Notes under the pieces: model-generated
Told to the model about the DNA's origin: nothing
Databases searched by the model: none
What the model saw: the letters and a program-made list of their open reading frames with translations, nothing else
Shown: positions 1 through 10,468 of the stretch, in pieces
Layout: the number at the start of each line of letters is the position of its first letter
How positions within the stretch are numbered: the stretch's first letter is position 1
Assembly (NCBI RefSeq): GCF_000014345.1
Contig: NC_009879.1
Location: forward strand, 883,501-947,500
Direction of reading: 5' to 3'
Length of the DNA stretch: 64,000 nt
Source of the DNA: Rickettsia canadensis str. McKiel
Lineage (GTDB): Bacteria > Pseudomonadota > Alphaproteobacteria > Rickettsiales > Rickettsiaceae
Position numbers and translations under genes: made by a program

Positions 1-73
1 GTTGGGCAATACTAAATTCTCTTTATCTTTACATTATATTATAATATAGACTAGTATTAAACTAGTTTATTTT

Positions 74-220
74 GTGTATACTCTTCTGAAATGAAGAGTT
101 AGATATGAAGTTCAACTTGGAACAGAGCAAGGCATCTGTAAGCTGAAGAGTCAAGCGTATACTCAATTGAGCATCTGAGGACTTACAAAGACGACATAGC
201 CAATTTTTCAACTTAAGTAT
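74..220. repeat. Dispersed repeat copy (Rickettsia palindromic-element-like)
   Basis: This stretch aligns by eye with 28920-29075. Shared blocks include GAAATGAAGA, GAGCAAGGCAT, ACATAGYCAATTTTT and a common order of short diverged segments. It has no open frame of interest. It looks like one member of a dispersed intergenic repeat family of the RPE kind. The family number cannot be assigned without a library. Confidence 0.55.
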
Positions 221-494
221 ATTATATATAATACAACATATACCTAACCCAATCAATTTATTTGAAGCACAAACCCATTCTCAAACCTAATACAATGTGT
301 ACGAGATGACAAATAAATGACTATCTGGAAGTATAATATGCCAATTGCCAAACTGATGTCTATAACAGAAAGACCTCAAAATTTGCTGAATTTAGTAAAG
401 GCAAGACATTATAATTATTGTATGAAGCATGGAGCTACAGTACCATATCTTTGGAAACTTGAAATAACTAATATACTTAGTATTAGAAAAACAT

Positions 495-722
495 AATAGA
501 TTATATGTAGCCGATACCGTTAAATTTATAGATTTATATAATGCTCTACCTCTTAACATATAAAATTTTAATTTTTCCATACATGACATTACACAAGCTG
601 CAAGAAGCAACAATCTTACTATATATGATACAACTTATTTAATGTATGAAGGACTGCCCATAGCTATAACAATAAAGCATTAACCAAAGCATATCATAAT
701 AACGACATTCTGCTATTAGAAA
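495..722 (+). pseudogene. Possible VapC/PIN-domain toxin relic
   Basis: Reading from 495 gives a PIN-like C-terminal half: YVADTVKFIDLYNALPLN, then, after a stop, DITQAARSNNLTIYDTTYL and GLPIAITIKH. The order resembles the VapC region where the conserved segment LTxYDAAYL precedes a xLAT(L)D strand. In-frame stops and loss of the acidic residue in the final strand indicate a dead gene. The borders are approximate and the upstream half is not recognisable. The rest of 221-800 holds no other gene I can support. Confidence 0.35.
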
Positions 723-808
723 AAAATAATACGCATTTTTCATAAAAGACTATGGAAATTTTAAAATCTTTTATTATACTTAAACATAAATTATATAAAT
801 AAATTATC

Positions 809-2167
809 ATGGTTTTAAATATAAAAGCTCCTGAAAATATAGTATTAAAGCCGACTATTACGGTTTTCGGCGTTGGAGGTGCAGGTAGTAATGCGGTAAA
901 TAATATGATTAGTACTAATCTGCAAGGTGCTAATTTTGTAGTAGCTAATACCGATGCACAATCGCTTGAGCATTCTTTATGTACGAACAAAATACAACTT
1001 GGTATTTCTACGACTAGAGGTCTTGGGGCAGGAGCTTCTCCTGAGATCGGAGCACTCGCTGCACAAGAATCAGAAAATGAAATCCATAGTTACCTAGAAA
1101 ATAGCAATATGGTATTTATTACAGCAGGTATGGGAGGTGGGACAGGTACCGGTTCTGCACCGGTTATTGCACGCATTGCTAAAGAACTAGGCATCCTTAC
1201 GGTCGGAGTAGTAACTAAACCTTTCTACTTTGAAGGTGGTCATCGTATGAAAACTGCCGATAAAGGGCTTATTGAATTACAGCAATTCGTTGACACTTTA
1301 ATTGTAATACCAAACCAAAATTTATTTCGTATTGCCAACGAACAAACGACGTTTACCGATGCGTTTAAAATGGCAGATGATGTATTACATGCAGGTGTTA
1401 GAGGTGTAACAGATTTAATGATTATGCCCGGACTTATTAATCTTGATTTTGCTGATATTAAAGCAGTAATGAGTGAAATGGGTAAAGCAATGATGGGTAC
1501 GGGTGAAGCTAGCGGCGAAGATAGGGCAATTAAAGCAGCAGAATCTGCAATTTCAAATCCTTTACTGGATCATAGCTCAATGTGCGGTGCAAGAGGAGTA
1601 TTAATTAATATTACCGGCAGTGCTGATATGACCTTATTTGAAGTTGACAATGCTGCTAATAGAATTAGAGAAGAAGTCGACAACCCGGATGCTAATATTA
1701 TTTTCGGTTCAACATTTAATCCAGAACTAAAAGGGATTATCAGAGTATCAGTAGTTGCTACCGGCATTGATGCCGATAAAGTACCGACATATAAACCTGC
1801 AATAGCTAAAACTACCAATACAGTTGCTGAAGAAGCATATAACAAAGTTATAGCACAACCTACTCAAATAGAAGAAATCCCTGATTTTAACAGCTACAGT
1901 ACCGAAAATATTGAAATTACCGATTCTCCAATAAATAAAAATTTTATTGGAAATGAACATGAACTAGGATTACATGTAAACACTTTCAACAAATCTGAAG
2001 AGGCGTTACCAAAACCATCATTTTTAGGAAAAATATGGGGTTCTCTGCGTACTTCACATAATCAAACTTTAGAACGCAAAAATGTTGTTGTTAGTACGCT
2101 AGATCAAGATAATAAAGAGTCTGATATTCATGACATACCGGCTTTTTTAAGAAAGAAACGGCATTAG
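809..2167 (+). CDS. ftsZ: Cell division GTPase FtsZ
   Basis: Tubulin-like GTPase that polymerises into the cytoplasmic Z ring at the division site. The GTP-binding glycine loop [10 protein letters not shown] lies near residues 23-32. The tubulin signature [10 protein letters not shown] lies near 109-118, and the T7 loop NLDFADI follows. The GTPase core ends near residue 330. A variable linker follows, then the conserved C-terminal peptide [11 protein letters not shown] (442-452), which in other bacteria binds FtsA/ZipA/MinC. The length of 452 aa is normal for Rickettsia. The start at 809 is the only ATG before the conserved core. No ftsA or ftsQ is adjacent: both flanks are relic DNA, so it appears to be transcribed alone. 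A dense AT region just upstream probably carries its promoter. Identification is certain. Confidence 0.98.
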   Translation: MVLNIKAPENIVLKPTITVFGVGGAGSNAVNNMISTNLQGANFVVANTDAQSLEHSLCTNKIQLGISTTRGLGAGASPEIGALAAQESENEIHSYLENSNMVFITAGMGGGTGTGSAPVIARIAKELGILTVGVVTKPFYFEGGHRMKTADKGLIELQQFVDTLIVIPNQNLFRIANEQTTFTDAFKMADDVLHAGVRGVTDLMIMPGLINLDFADIKAVMSEMGKAMMGTGEASGEDRAIKAAESAISNPLLDHSSMCGARGVLINITGSADMTLFEVDNAANRIREEVDNPDANIIFGSTFNPELKGIIRVSVVATGIDADKVPTYKPAIAKTTNTVAEEAYNKVIAQPTQIEEIPDFNSYSTENIEITDSPINKNFIGNEHELGLHVNTFNKSEEALPKPSFLGKIWGSLRTSHNQTLERKNVVVSTLDQDNKESDIHDIPAFLRKKRH

Positions 2168-2189
2168 AATAGATAAAACATTTAAATGT

Positions 2190-2722
2190 CATATTCATGA
2201 TTTATCTTTATATGATCAAAAAGATTTAAAGTTTTTTATAAGAACTGTAAGAGCTATGGGAAGGTTTATTTGAAGAAACATTGGAAGATAAACCTGTAAA
2301 TATTTAAGACATTGACTGAGTAACATATTATACCAGATTAGATTTCACCGAATTAAATAATCACAATAATTATGTTTTTATATTTCCTAAAAGGATAAAC
2401 CTTGAAGAACAAGTTACTATAAATGTATTTAATACTTTATTGGTGCTTATAATAAGTGTAATTTTTTTGAATCTAATAAAGGATCAGAAGTATATTTTTT
2501 ATATTACCTAATAATGCAAAACTTGCTATGAAAGTTTTTAGTGAAAATAATCAGCCTATATTAAAAGAAAATAAATTTGAAAATGTTATATTATTTTTAA
2601 GTATAAAAATAAACAAAAATGGTAACGTTGACTGTAGTGAAGGCTTTAGTGCTGATATAGCCGTGGCAAAATAAATTCTTCATTATATAACTCCTTTAGG
2701 TGAAATAATGGATTTTAATTAA
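2190..2722 (+). pseudogene. Unrecognised gene relic downstream of ftsZ
   Basis: Frame-by-frame reading gives protein-like pieces separated by stops and frameshifts: LSLYDQKDLKFFIRTVRAMG, then TYYTRLDFTELNNHNNYVFI, then NNAKLAMKVFSENNQPILKE and CSEGFSADIAVAK. The pieces run in a consistent order on the plus strand, which suggests one former gene of about 180 codons. I do not recognise the family. Because it lies directly before the ecotin relic, it may have been a co-transcribed neighbour. Confidence 0.25.
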
Positions 2723-2733
2723 ACAAATAACCA

Positions 2734-3246
2734 TATGCCAAGTAAAATTATATTATTTCTTATCAAGATATTCCTCCCATACCGGCAATGATCAAAAGCG
2801 ATATATAATTCATTTACTTATCGAGTCGAATGAAGAAAAGCTAAAAGTAGAATTGCAAGCAACAAAAAACGCAATGCAAGATTGTAAAAATGTTTGGTTC
2901 GGTGGTAAGCTGGAAACAAAAGTCTTAGAAGGATTGGGATATCATTATTATGTCATCAATCAGGTGAGCGATCAGACTGCTAGTACAATAATGGCATACC
3001 CAAACTTAAAGGCAACAATACAACCGACAAGTGTATTTTTAGGCGATAAAACATTTATAAGATATAATAGCAAACGACCAATTGTTAGTATATGCTCCAA
3101 AAGATATTGAACTACATTATGTTATTTGGAATCACGATAAAACAATTAATTCTACAATAGTAATTTATACTATTCTTCAAAAAAATTTAATCTCCTATAT
3201 AGCATTGCTAACTAAGTATAGATATCGTCATGAGCTAAGCAACTGA
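2734..3246 (+). pseudogene. Ecotin (serine protease inhibitor I11) relic
   Basis: Ecotin is a periplasmic dimeric inhibitor of trypsin-fold serine proteases. The largest open piece (2853-3110) carries hallmark ecotin segments: [20 protein letters not shown], then TIMAYP and [11 protein letters not shown]. After a frameshift near 3075 the last strand continues as [20 protein letters not shown]. Upstream, another frame supplies DIPPIP and [20 protein letters not shown], the usual N-terminal strand. A short hydrophobic start ([10 protein letters not shown]) may be what remains of the signal peptide. At least two frameshifts separate the parts, so it is a recent pseudogene. The match to ecotin is strong, but the exact ends are uncertain. 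Confidence 0.72.
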
Positions 3247-3359
3247 AAGGAGCATGGTAATCCAGAAAAATAATAAAATTCTGTAAATCAGAATTTTTAC
3301 TGAGTTGCTTCGTCAAAACTTCCTCGCAATGACGTTCAATTCTTATAGTTAGCAATACC
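3198..3359. repeat. Long palindromic element (RPE-like) with inverted ends
   Basis: The ends are inverted copies: ATTGCTAACT near 3205 and AGTTAGCAAT near 3347. Inside, GAGCTAAGCAACTGAAAGG on the left pairs imperfectly with the right side. A short inner hairpin AAAATTCTG/CAGAATTTT lies near 3273-3300. The CTTCCTCGCAATGACG end is a familiar motif of Rickettsia palindromic repeats. It fills the gap between the ecotin relic and the end of nfu. Confidence 0.6.
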
Positions 3360-3365
3360 AACTTA

Positions 3366-3935
3366 CTAGAAATCTTCCCCTACAGCTTCAACTGCTTGCA
3401 CTTCCGGCACAAAATGTTTAAGCATCGATTCAATACCATTTTTTAAGGTAATCGTAGAACTTGGACATCCAAGGCATGCACCACGAAGAACTAATTTCAC
3501 TACACCGTTTTCAAAGCATTTATATATTATGTCACCACCGTCTTGAGCAACAGAAGGACGAACTCTAGTTTCAATAATTTCTATGATTTGTTTCTCTATT
3601 TCTAAAAGCCCATCAAGGTTATGCTGTACATTATCTGCTTTTGTGCTTTCTTCAAATACCGGAAATCCTGAAACAAAATGATCCATAATAACCATTAAAA
3701 TTTCAGGCTTTATAACTTGCCAATTACTTTCAGGTTGTTTAGTTACTGTTATAAAATCACTACCGAAAAACACTGATTTTACATTATTAATATGAAATAG
3801 CGATTCTGCAAGTTTGCTTTTGCCTTTTACTTCAGCAAGCTCACTAAAAAATATAGGCCCTTCACTATTTATTTCCTGTCCAGGGAAAAATTTTATTGCA
3901 TCGGGATTTGGAGTATCTTCAGTTTGAATAAACAT
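3366..3935 (-). CDS. NfuA/NFU1-type iron-sulfur cluster carrier
   Basis: Scaffold or carrier protein that delivers [4Fe-4S] clusters to target enzymes in the cytoplasm. It has the NFU1 layout shared with mitochondria: an N-terminal Nfu_N domain (about residues 1-88, beginning MFIQTEDTPNPDAIKFFPG) followed by a NifU C-terminal domain (about 110-185). The latter carries the cluster-binding CxxC as C154-L-G-C157 in GACLGCPSS. The length of 189 aa is typical of alphaproteobacterial and mitochondrial Nfu. It stands alone between a palindromic repeat and a permease relic, with no isc genes adjacent. The start is a good ATG directly before the conserved motif. Family identity is certain; the name nfuA is a convention. 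Confidence 0.93.
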   Translation of the reverse strand: MFIQTEDTPNPDAIKFFPGQEINSEGPIFFSELAEVKGKSKLAESLFHINNVKSVFFGSDFITVTKQPESNWQVIKPEILMVIMDHFVSGFPVFEESTKADNVQHNLDGLLEIEKQIIEIIETRVRPSVAQDGGDIIYKCFENGVVKLVLRGACLGCPSSTITLKNGIESMLKHFVPEVQAVEAVGEDF

Positions 3936-3969
3936 AATTAAAGCACATGAATAAATTTTTTAACTATTA

Positions 3970-4870
3970 TAGAATAATCTACGATTGAGGTAAATATCTA
4001 ATTAATATATAAGATTGAAACAAAACCCTGATACAACAAAAAAATAAGTCTAACCTAAATAAACAGCTGCATAAACCTGAAATACTACCAAGCAGTATAG
4101 TACTAAAAGCAATAGAGGTAATTAAAGCAATTTGGGTTATACAATATTTAGAACTACAACACATCTTAATTGATAGGAAAAATAGCGACATAGTCGACCA
4201 TTCAGTAAACTCTTAGAAAAATACTGACAAGTAAAGGCTTATAATATTTTGACTATAAAAATAGAGAAATAAAAAAGAGAGGATAGATAAAGCATGATAA
4301 ATTAGTACCCTTTTATATATAGGAATAGTCATATAGTCGATATAAAATCTGTATAAAGCCTCCAACTTATAAGCAGCACAATTATTAGCCATTTAGATTG
4401 GTTGATAAAGTCATAAAAAGCATGCCAAAATCTATCAAAATTATTAACAATGATATATTTAAATTTAAGCGGATAGATTATAATTAAGTAATGATGGTAT
4501 ACATAAAATTGCCATAGCATGATAAACATATTGCCAAGATATGATAGTTGATAAATATAATGCTCCTGAACACGCTATAAGTATAGCTATACTAAAACCT
4601 GTAGTAGTACAAGCTGCATCTCACTTATGCCCCAATTTTTATTTGTAATTAGTAACGTCTGCAATGATTAAAGTAACATATCATAAATAGAAGAAAAATA
4701 CTACAGCTACTAAACATAAAGCAAATGGTATAAAATAAGTGTTAGGGTTAAAATTTGTTAAAACATATATACAAAAAATGCAACTAACCAAAGCAAGCAA
4801 TATTTATATCCTCACTTACTTCAGAGCAAAACTTACTTTTTCAAGTACAGCTACACATAAAAATTTAAAT
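3970..4870 (-). pseudogene. AmpG-type MFS permease relic
   Basis: The minus strand reads as a broken membrane transporter. Pieces in order are [55 protein letters not shown], then [20 protein letters not shown] and finally [20 protein letters not shown]. Order and spacing fit AmpG family permeases, which import muropeptides and are present in several copies in Rickettsia. Many stops and frameshifts make it non-functional. The ends are approximate. The family call rests on remembered AmpG motifs (SGAGALYLA, WxxxYxxMA, ALLSS..LGR). Confidence 0.55.
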
Positions 4871-5059
4871 ATATGAATAAAATTAACTAAACTAAAGCCC
4901 TATAGGGATTTCAACTGAATTCTTAAAGCCAAAAAGAAAGGGTTGAACCGGGAAATAAATAAATTAAACCTCCGGGAAAAAATTATTAATATAAAGAAAA
5001 TATTAGATATATATTGAAATCGTGAGAAATTTCAATTTATGAATTTGTCCTCCTTATAT

Positions 5060-5084
5060 AAAAGGATGTGATTTCATCCTTATA
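5060..5084. terminator. Hairpin downstream of the helicase gene
   Basis: AAAGGATG and CATCCTT form a stem around a TGATTT loop, with AT-rich flanks. It lies about 160 bases beyond the end of the minus-strand helicase gene, on the far side of an RPE. It could end that transcript, but this is only a structural guess. Confidence 0.25.
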
Positions 5085-5092
5085 AAATCTAG

Positions 5093-5213
5093 GTTATTCC
5101 AAAGCAGAAATCTAGAAAAAATACCCTGAATATTACTACAAATAGTAAAATAAACATATAAAAAACGAGTTTTTATATGTTTTACTGGATTCATGCTTTC
5201 TCAGGAATAACAT
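5093..5213. repeat. RPE with CATATAAAAAACG core hairpin
   Basis: The left arm reads GCAGAAATCTAGAAAAAATA. The core AACATATAAAAAACGAG/TTTTTATATGTTTTACT folds on itself. The right arm TGGATTCATGCTTTCTCAGG precedes AATAACAT. The same core and right arm occur at 44675-44744, and related forms occur at 33440-33560 and 40300-40455. This is one RPE subfamily, here somewhat decayed. Confidence 0.7.
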
Positions 5214-5240
5214 CAGAGCCATACAAATACATCCTACAAA

Positions 5241-6485
5241 CTATGAAACTTTCTTTCTTTTATTACCGTAACTGTTACCGTCAAAAGTTTTTTTTCGGTT
5301 ATTATCAAATGAATTAAACTTTTTGCTATCACTATCAGCCCTTGTACTAAATGATCTTTTACGATTATTTTTACCATTTCTAAACTCACTGCGTGGTGTA
5401 GATTCTCCTTTATTCACTAGACGATCAATTGCACGCCATCTAATAACATCCTCAGGAGAAATAAAAGATAAAGCATGCCCGGTAGCCCCTGCTCTACCCG
5501 TCCTACCTATTCTATGTAAATAATCTTCAGGACACATAGGTAAATCATAATTAATAACATGCTGTGTATGAGGAATATCAAGCCCTCTAGCAGCTACATC
5601 AGTTGCTACCATTATTCTATGGTTCGACTTACGAAACGATAAAATCACTCTTTCACGTTGACGCTGACTTAAATCACCGTGTATAGCTTCCGCTTTATGA
5701 TTCTCATATTTTAACATATTAGCTAATTGATCGGCAGAGCGTCTAGTCTTCACAAAAATAATTACCGATCCTTCCCTATTATCAAGTTGTTTAGTTAATT
5801 CACTAAATTTTTCTTTATCAGCAATATGTATTGATTCCTGTTTTATTTCTGCAGCTGCTTTATTATTAGCACCTACCGTAATACGTACAGGATTATTTAG
5901 ATATTTTTGAGAAAGAGTAATAATATGTTTTGGCATAGTAGCAGAAAACATTAAAAATTGTCTTTTTTCCGGTAAAAATTTATTGATTTCTTCTAACTGT
6001 TCTTTCATCCCCATATCAAGCATTCTATCCATTTCGTCAAGTACGGTTATGCCTATGCGATCAATTTTTAGACTTCCCCTATTTAAGTGATCGATAATAC
6101 GCCCCGGGGTACCGATAATCACTTTCGGATTCTTTTTTAATTGCATAAATTGTTTAGGCATTGGTTCACCGCCTATCAAAACTGCACTATTAATTTTATA
6201 GTATCTAGTTACTTTATTTAAAGTACTGTATATTTGTGTTGCTAATTCTCGAGTTGGAACAAGAATTAAAGCAGTAGTTTTATTTTTAATAAATGAATCA
6301 ATTACCGGTAATAAATAAGCAAGGGTTTTCCCTGAACCTGTCTGACTAGAAGCAAGTATATCCGAACCTATCATCGCAATCGGAATCGATTGCTTTTGTA
6401 TTTCAGTCGGCTCAGTTATATTCATTGTCTCAAGAGCAATAATTAATTCTTCAGATAAATTAAAGTTTTTCATTATATAATCCAA
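5241..6485 (-). CDS. rhlE: DEAD-box ATP-dependent RNA helicase (RhlE-like)
   Basis: Cytoplasmic helicase expected to unwind structured RNA in ribosome assembly or mRNA turnover. The motifs are in order: Q motif PTEIQKQSIP (26-35), Walker A SSQTGSGKT (46-54), PTRELA (77-82), TPGR (126-129), motif II VLDEMDRMLDMG, SAT (181-183), then in domain 2 HGDLSQRQRE, VATDVAARGLDIP and HRIGRTGR. Motif II is DEMD rather than DEAD; the Asp-Glu and the last Asp are kept, so ATP hydrolysis is probably intact. A basic tail rich in Lys, Arg and Asn (about 365-414) probably binds RNA. Length and tail fit the RhlE subgroup. MKNFNLSEE, four codons in, is an equally good start. Confidence 0.92.
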   Translation of the reverse strand: MDYIMKNFNLSEELIIALETMNITEPTEIQKQSIPIAMIGSDILASSQTGSGKTLAYLLPVIDSFIKNKTTALILVPTRELATQIYSTLNKVTRYYKINSAVLIGGEPMPKQFMQLKKNPKVIIGTPGRIIDHLNRGSLKIDRIGITVLDEMDRMLDMGMKEQLEEINKFLPEKRQFLMFSATMPKHIITLSQKYLNNPVRITVGANNKAAAEIKQESIHIADKEKFSELTKQLDNREGSVIIFVKTRRSADQLANMLKYENHKAEAIHGDLSQRQRERVILSFRKSNHRIMVATDVAARGLDIPHTQHVINYDLPMCPEDYLHRIGRTGRAGATGHALSFISPEDVIRWRAIDRLVNKGESTPRSEFRNGKNNRKRSFSTRADSDSKKFNSFDNNRKKTFDGNSYGNKRKKVS

Positions 6486-7004
6486 TATAGTTTTTCAAAA
6501 TATGCACATTATTGATGAGAACTATTACATAACCCATTTCTAAAGATAATTAAGACATCAACTCTGCCCTCTTATCCTCACAAACTTAACTATGTACATG
6601 TACAATGCGTCAAGTAGAAGTATCGTATTCCCTTTATAAGATAAGTTATGCAAGAGGTCTATTGTATAAACAATAAGTTATAATAAATTAAAATATGACT
6701 TACATAATTATCCTGAATTAAAAAATATGCTTAACTAGATTACAAAACACCCACTAAATATATAAAACGATTTAATAAATAATGTAACTATTTTAGAATC
6801 TTATTCAAGCCAGAATAATATCATTAGATTTAGGGCATTTTCATGCCCTCTAGTAAAAATAATTTATTATACTTAAAATTATATAGGTTATTATAAGACA
6901 AAACAAAATATTTACTATTTTGATAAAGATGACTAGACTACCCTAAACTTGTAAAATAAATTATAAAAAATTTTGGATAGCTGATTTTGGTATTATAAAT
7001 ACAT
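6486..7004. other. Gene-free AT-rich spacer
   Basis: About 520 bases between the helicase and cold-shock genes. I see short poly-A/T runs and no frame with protein-like content, no RPE and no RNA gene. It presumably holds the helicase promoter at its left end (minus strand). No clear -35/-10 pair can be chosen. Confidence 0.4.
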
Positions 7005-7783
<779 letters not shown>

Positions 7784-7869
7784 GCCCGCGTGATGGAATG
7801 GTAGACATAACGGACTTAAAATCCGTGGAGCGTAAGCTCTTGCCGGTTCAAGTCCGGCCGCGGGTACCA
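7784..7869 (+). tRNA. tRNA-Leu (anticodon UAA)
   Basis: A complete class II cloverleaf with encoded CCA. The acceptor stem GCCCGCG pairs with CGCGGGT (one G-U at 1-72). The anticodon arm ACGGA-CTTAAAA-TCCGT gives UAA. The long variable arm GGAGCGTAAGCTCTT and the T-arm GCCGG-TTCAAGT-CCGGC follow. The long variable arm is expected for leucine. It reads UUA, the commonest leucine codon in AT-rich genes. Confidence 0.96.
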
Positions 7870-7974
7870 TTAATAAAATGCACAAGTCACTACTTTCAAA
7901 AGTTAAAAAATTATTTGTTAATTTTTTAGTTTTTTCTTTTTTATGGAAGATATTAAGTTCTTGAAAATAAAAGT

Positions 7975-8610
7975 TTGAAATTTGCGTTTACACTAAAAAG
8001 CTACTCGATAAACTCGAATATCTAAACACTAAAGTAAAAAATGCCGTTGATATAGAGGAAATCAAAAAAGGTATCTATTACGCGCTCAAGTATCATGGGT
8101 TCACAAATGTATTAGTCAGGTTACCATTATATTCACATCCAATTGAGTCGGCAATTATGTTTGTTGAATTTGTAGCATATGAAGCCCTACTAACCTTTAC
8201 ACTGCTATTAAGCTACAAACTGCTCTACTTCTTCATGACACTATAGAAGATATAGAACTGACTGCAGAAATGATCACCACAATTTTTAAAATAGAATTAG
8301 CAAGACATGTATAGTGGGTTACTAGGGTAAAACCTTAAGGAAAAATCAGTACAGAAGAAAGCTTGAATTTATTAATTCAGCAAAAAAGATATAAATGGCA
8401 CTCATAAAACTTTTTGATAGAGTCTTAATATACAGACTTTAGGAGCTAAATCACCTAAAAAAGTAATAAAAGCAACTCTAATACATGGTATATTAGCTTT
8501 GCTACATATTGAGAAATTCCTGTTTTAACTCATCGCTTAATTGAATTATGTAACGCAAATTTAGGTATATCTCACTTTAAACCAATACAACAAAATGTAT
8601 TTTTAGAAAA
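7975..8610 (+). pseudogene. SpoT/RelA HD-domain (ppGpp hydrolase) relic
   Basis: Translating through shifts gives LEYLNTKVKNAVDIEEIKKG, then YSHPIESAIMFVEFVAYEA, LLLHDTIEDIELTAEMITT, FKIELARHV, TRVKP, ISTEESLNLLIQQKRY and IQTLGAKSPKKVIKATLIHG. These match, in order, the HD hydrolase domain of the short SpoT-like proteins that Rickettsia carries in several split copies. The HD motif survives as HDTIED. Several stops and frameshifts make it inactive. No synthetase domain follows. Confidence 0.65.
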
Positions 8611-8639
8611 ACATATTTTCCTTTTATTTTTAGCTTTTT

Positions 8640-9085
8640 TCTCTAGCTTGTAAAAATGTGGCACCCCTACATTGCACTCAATATTATAGGAATAGTGATA
8701 ACTGATATTTCTAAGTTACCAAAATATTTGGTAAAATACATTAAACTGAATTAAGTAAGAATACTCATAAAAGTTCTCGATAAAGCATATAAAAGGCTGG
8801 CATAAAACGTTTAAAAACTGGATATACTTTAAAAGTATAGGTATAACAGCTGAATAATTAAGAAAAAATGAATTAGTATAATTTGTAATATTAATAAATC
8901 AAAGAAGTAGTTATTATATTTTATGCCAAATATTACTATATTAACTCTTAAAAGAGTTAAGGGATAGATATAATAACTTCAATAACTCCATATTATAAAA
9001 CTAAATATTTGAAATATTGAAACAATAAAATTTTGATGAATAATTTGTTCACTGGTAAAATTAAAATTATTTTTCATAATATTCC
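8640..9085. other. Decayed AT-rich spacer
   Basis: Between the SpoT relic and the transporter relic. Many stops in all frames. I recognise no gene, repeat or RNA. Confidence 0.3.
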
Positions 9086-9089
9086 CACG

Positions 9090-9830
9090 GTGACATTAGA
9101 TAATATAAAAGCATACATGCAATACAGCTAATGAATGGCTATTACTCACTTTTTCTTTCCATACTACACTATTTTCTAATTGTTTTTTTATTCACTTCAA
9201 CTTTTTCTACAGCTTGTTCTCATTTTTTCAATTGACATTTTACGTCAATGAATTCTTGAGTTTCTCTCAAATGTGTTCTAGCAACCGCTCCTACAATAGT
9301 AATCACTACTCCTATCCCCAAAAAGCTATACGCCAATTAAGACCATATTTTGTAGCAAAATATAATAAGCAATAGCCCCCACAAAACTTCTAAAAACTGT
9401 AAAAATTGAAATTATAGCCACTGCTGGGTATTGTATAGGATGTGAAGTTATTTCAGTAATATAAAGTTCAGCACCTATTATTTTCCCCATACAACATACC
9501 TTGTACAATTTGACAAATGGTAATTAAAAGCAGCAGCTGCTCCTATTTAAGGATACGTAGAAAAAGTAGCCATTACTACAAAAAATAAAAACATCATGGC
9601 TATAGTTATAACTAAGTAGTTTTCCGTCCGATATTATTCCCCTACCCAACCAAAATATTATAAGCTCCTACAGGTCTTAATAGATATATTGAACAAAAAA
9701 CAGCAGCCGTATAAAGTGCTGCAACATGTGCATCAGCTTTTAGATTTAAAAGTACTGCCATTGTACAAGAGCATAAGGTCACAATATTCAAGAAATGTGC
9801 CTATAGATAATAATACTATCGCTTCTTTTT
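9090..9830 (-). pseudogene. ProP-type (MHS) MFS transporter relic
   Basis: Reading the minus strand gives, in order, SLNIVTLCSCTMAVLLNLKA, ALYTAAVFCSIYLLRPVGAY, IGRKTT, GKIIGAELYITEITSHPIQY, PAVAIISIFTVFRSF, then LNWR and GAVARTHLRETQEFIDVK. This is the N-terminal half of a metabolite:H+ symporter of the ProP group, a family much expanded in Rickettsia. The signature GRKTT after TM2 and the GEIIGAE(L)Y(I)TE segment of TM4 are recognisable. Multiple frameshifts and the missing C-terminal half show it is dead. Confidence 0.65.
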
Positions 9831-10174
9831 AAACTTGTTTGTACTTGAGCCAAGCATGATTTCTTTACAAAAAATAAAATTGTAAAGAAACTGATACTGT
9901 TTTATATAATCAATAGGACATTTCATTTGATACGATAAATAAGAAAATGAAGTGCAACTTAAGACACTTCCGTGTATTGATAGAAAAAAGTTATAATATA
10001 TCACAATATTTTTTATAGTTGTAGTTGTAATATATAGAATATATAGGTTTAACTATATCACCGAGCAAACGGTAAAGTTAAAAGCAAGAAACAAAATAAC
10101 ATAGTACTTTAAAATTTACTTTACTTTATTTAGTAGCATGATAAATATTTGATAAATACATTAATTGCACTTAC

Positions 10175-10413
10175 GTATGGAAAATAAAGAAGAAGAATCA
10201 AATATATTACCTGAGTTTATAATTGATGAAGAGTAAGAAAAGCTATTAAAAGCTAAAAACTCTAAAAAGAACTTAAGTTAATATTAATAACGTTTACAAT
10301 CATTTTAACTAGCTTTTTAACTTTTTGTTATTTCTTATAGAAGAAAAAGCAGAGTATAAATTACAACAAGAAGCAGAAGCAAAAAAAGTAGATAAAGCTG
10401 AATTAAATAAGAT
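10175..10413 (+). pseudogene. Broken paralogue of the small membrane protein at 28566
   Basis: The relic begins MENKEEESN and continues, over one stop and shifts, as LLKAKNSKK, LILITFTIILTSFLTF and IEEKAEYKLQQEAEAKK. This repeats the plan of the intact 81-aa protein at 28566-28811: an acidic N-terminus, one hydrophobic segment, then EEKAE and a Gln/Lys-rich tail. It is therefore a degraded duplicate. The function of either copy is unknown. Confidence 0.5.
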
Positions 10414-10428
10414 GTGAGCTTATAAATA

Positions 10429-10466
10429 CGAATTTAGGATAATTATAATTACTTATCCTAAATTCG
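10429..10466. terminator. Bidirectional hairpin between the small-protein relic and ksgA
   Basis: CGAATTTAGGATAA and the complement CTTATCCTAAATTCG form a stem of about 13 bp with a short AT loop. It sits three bases beyond the stop of ksgA (minus) and just after the plus-strand relic. It is well placed to end both transcripts. Confidence 0.6.
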
Positions 10467-10468
10467 AG

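Noticed and set aside
694..990. 98-codon minus-strand frame over the ftsZ start
   Set aside because: It is antisense to the conserved FtsZ N-terminus and has no family features.
9326..9508. 60-codon minus-strand frame as a separate small gene
   Set aside because: It is only one undamaged piece of the ProP-type transporter relic at 9090-9830.
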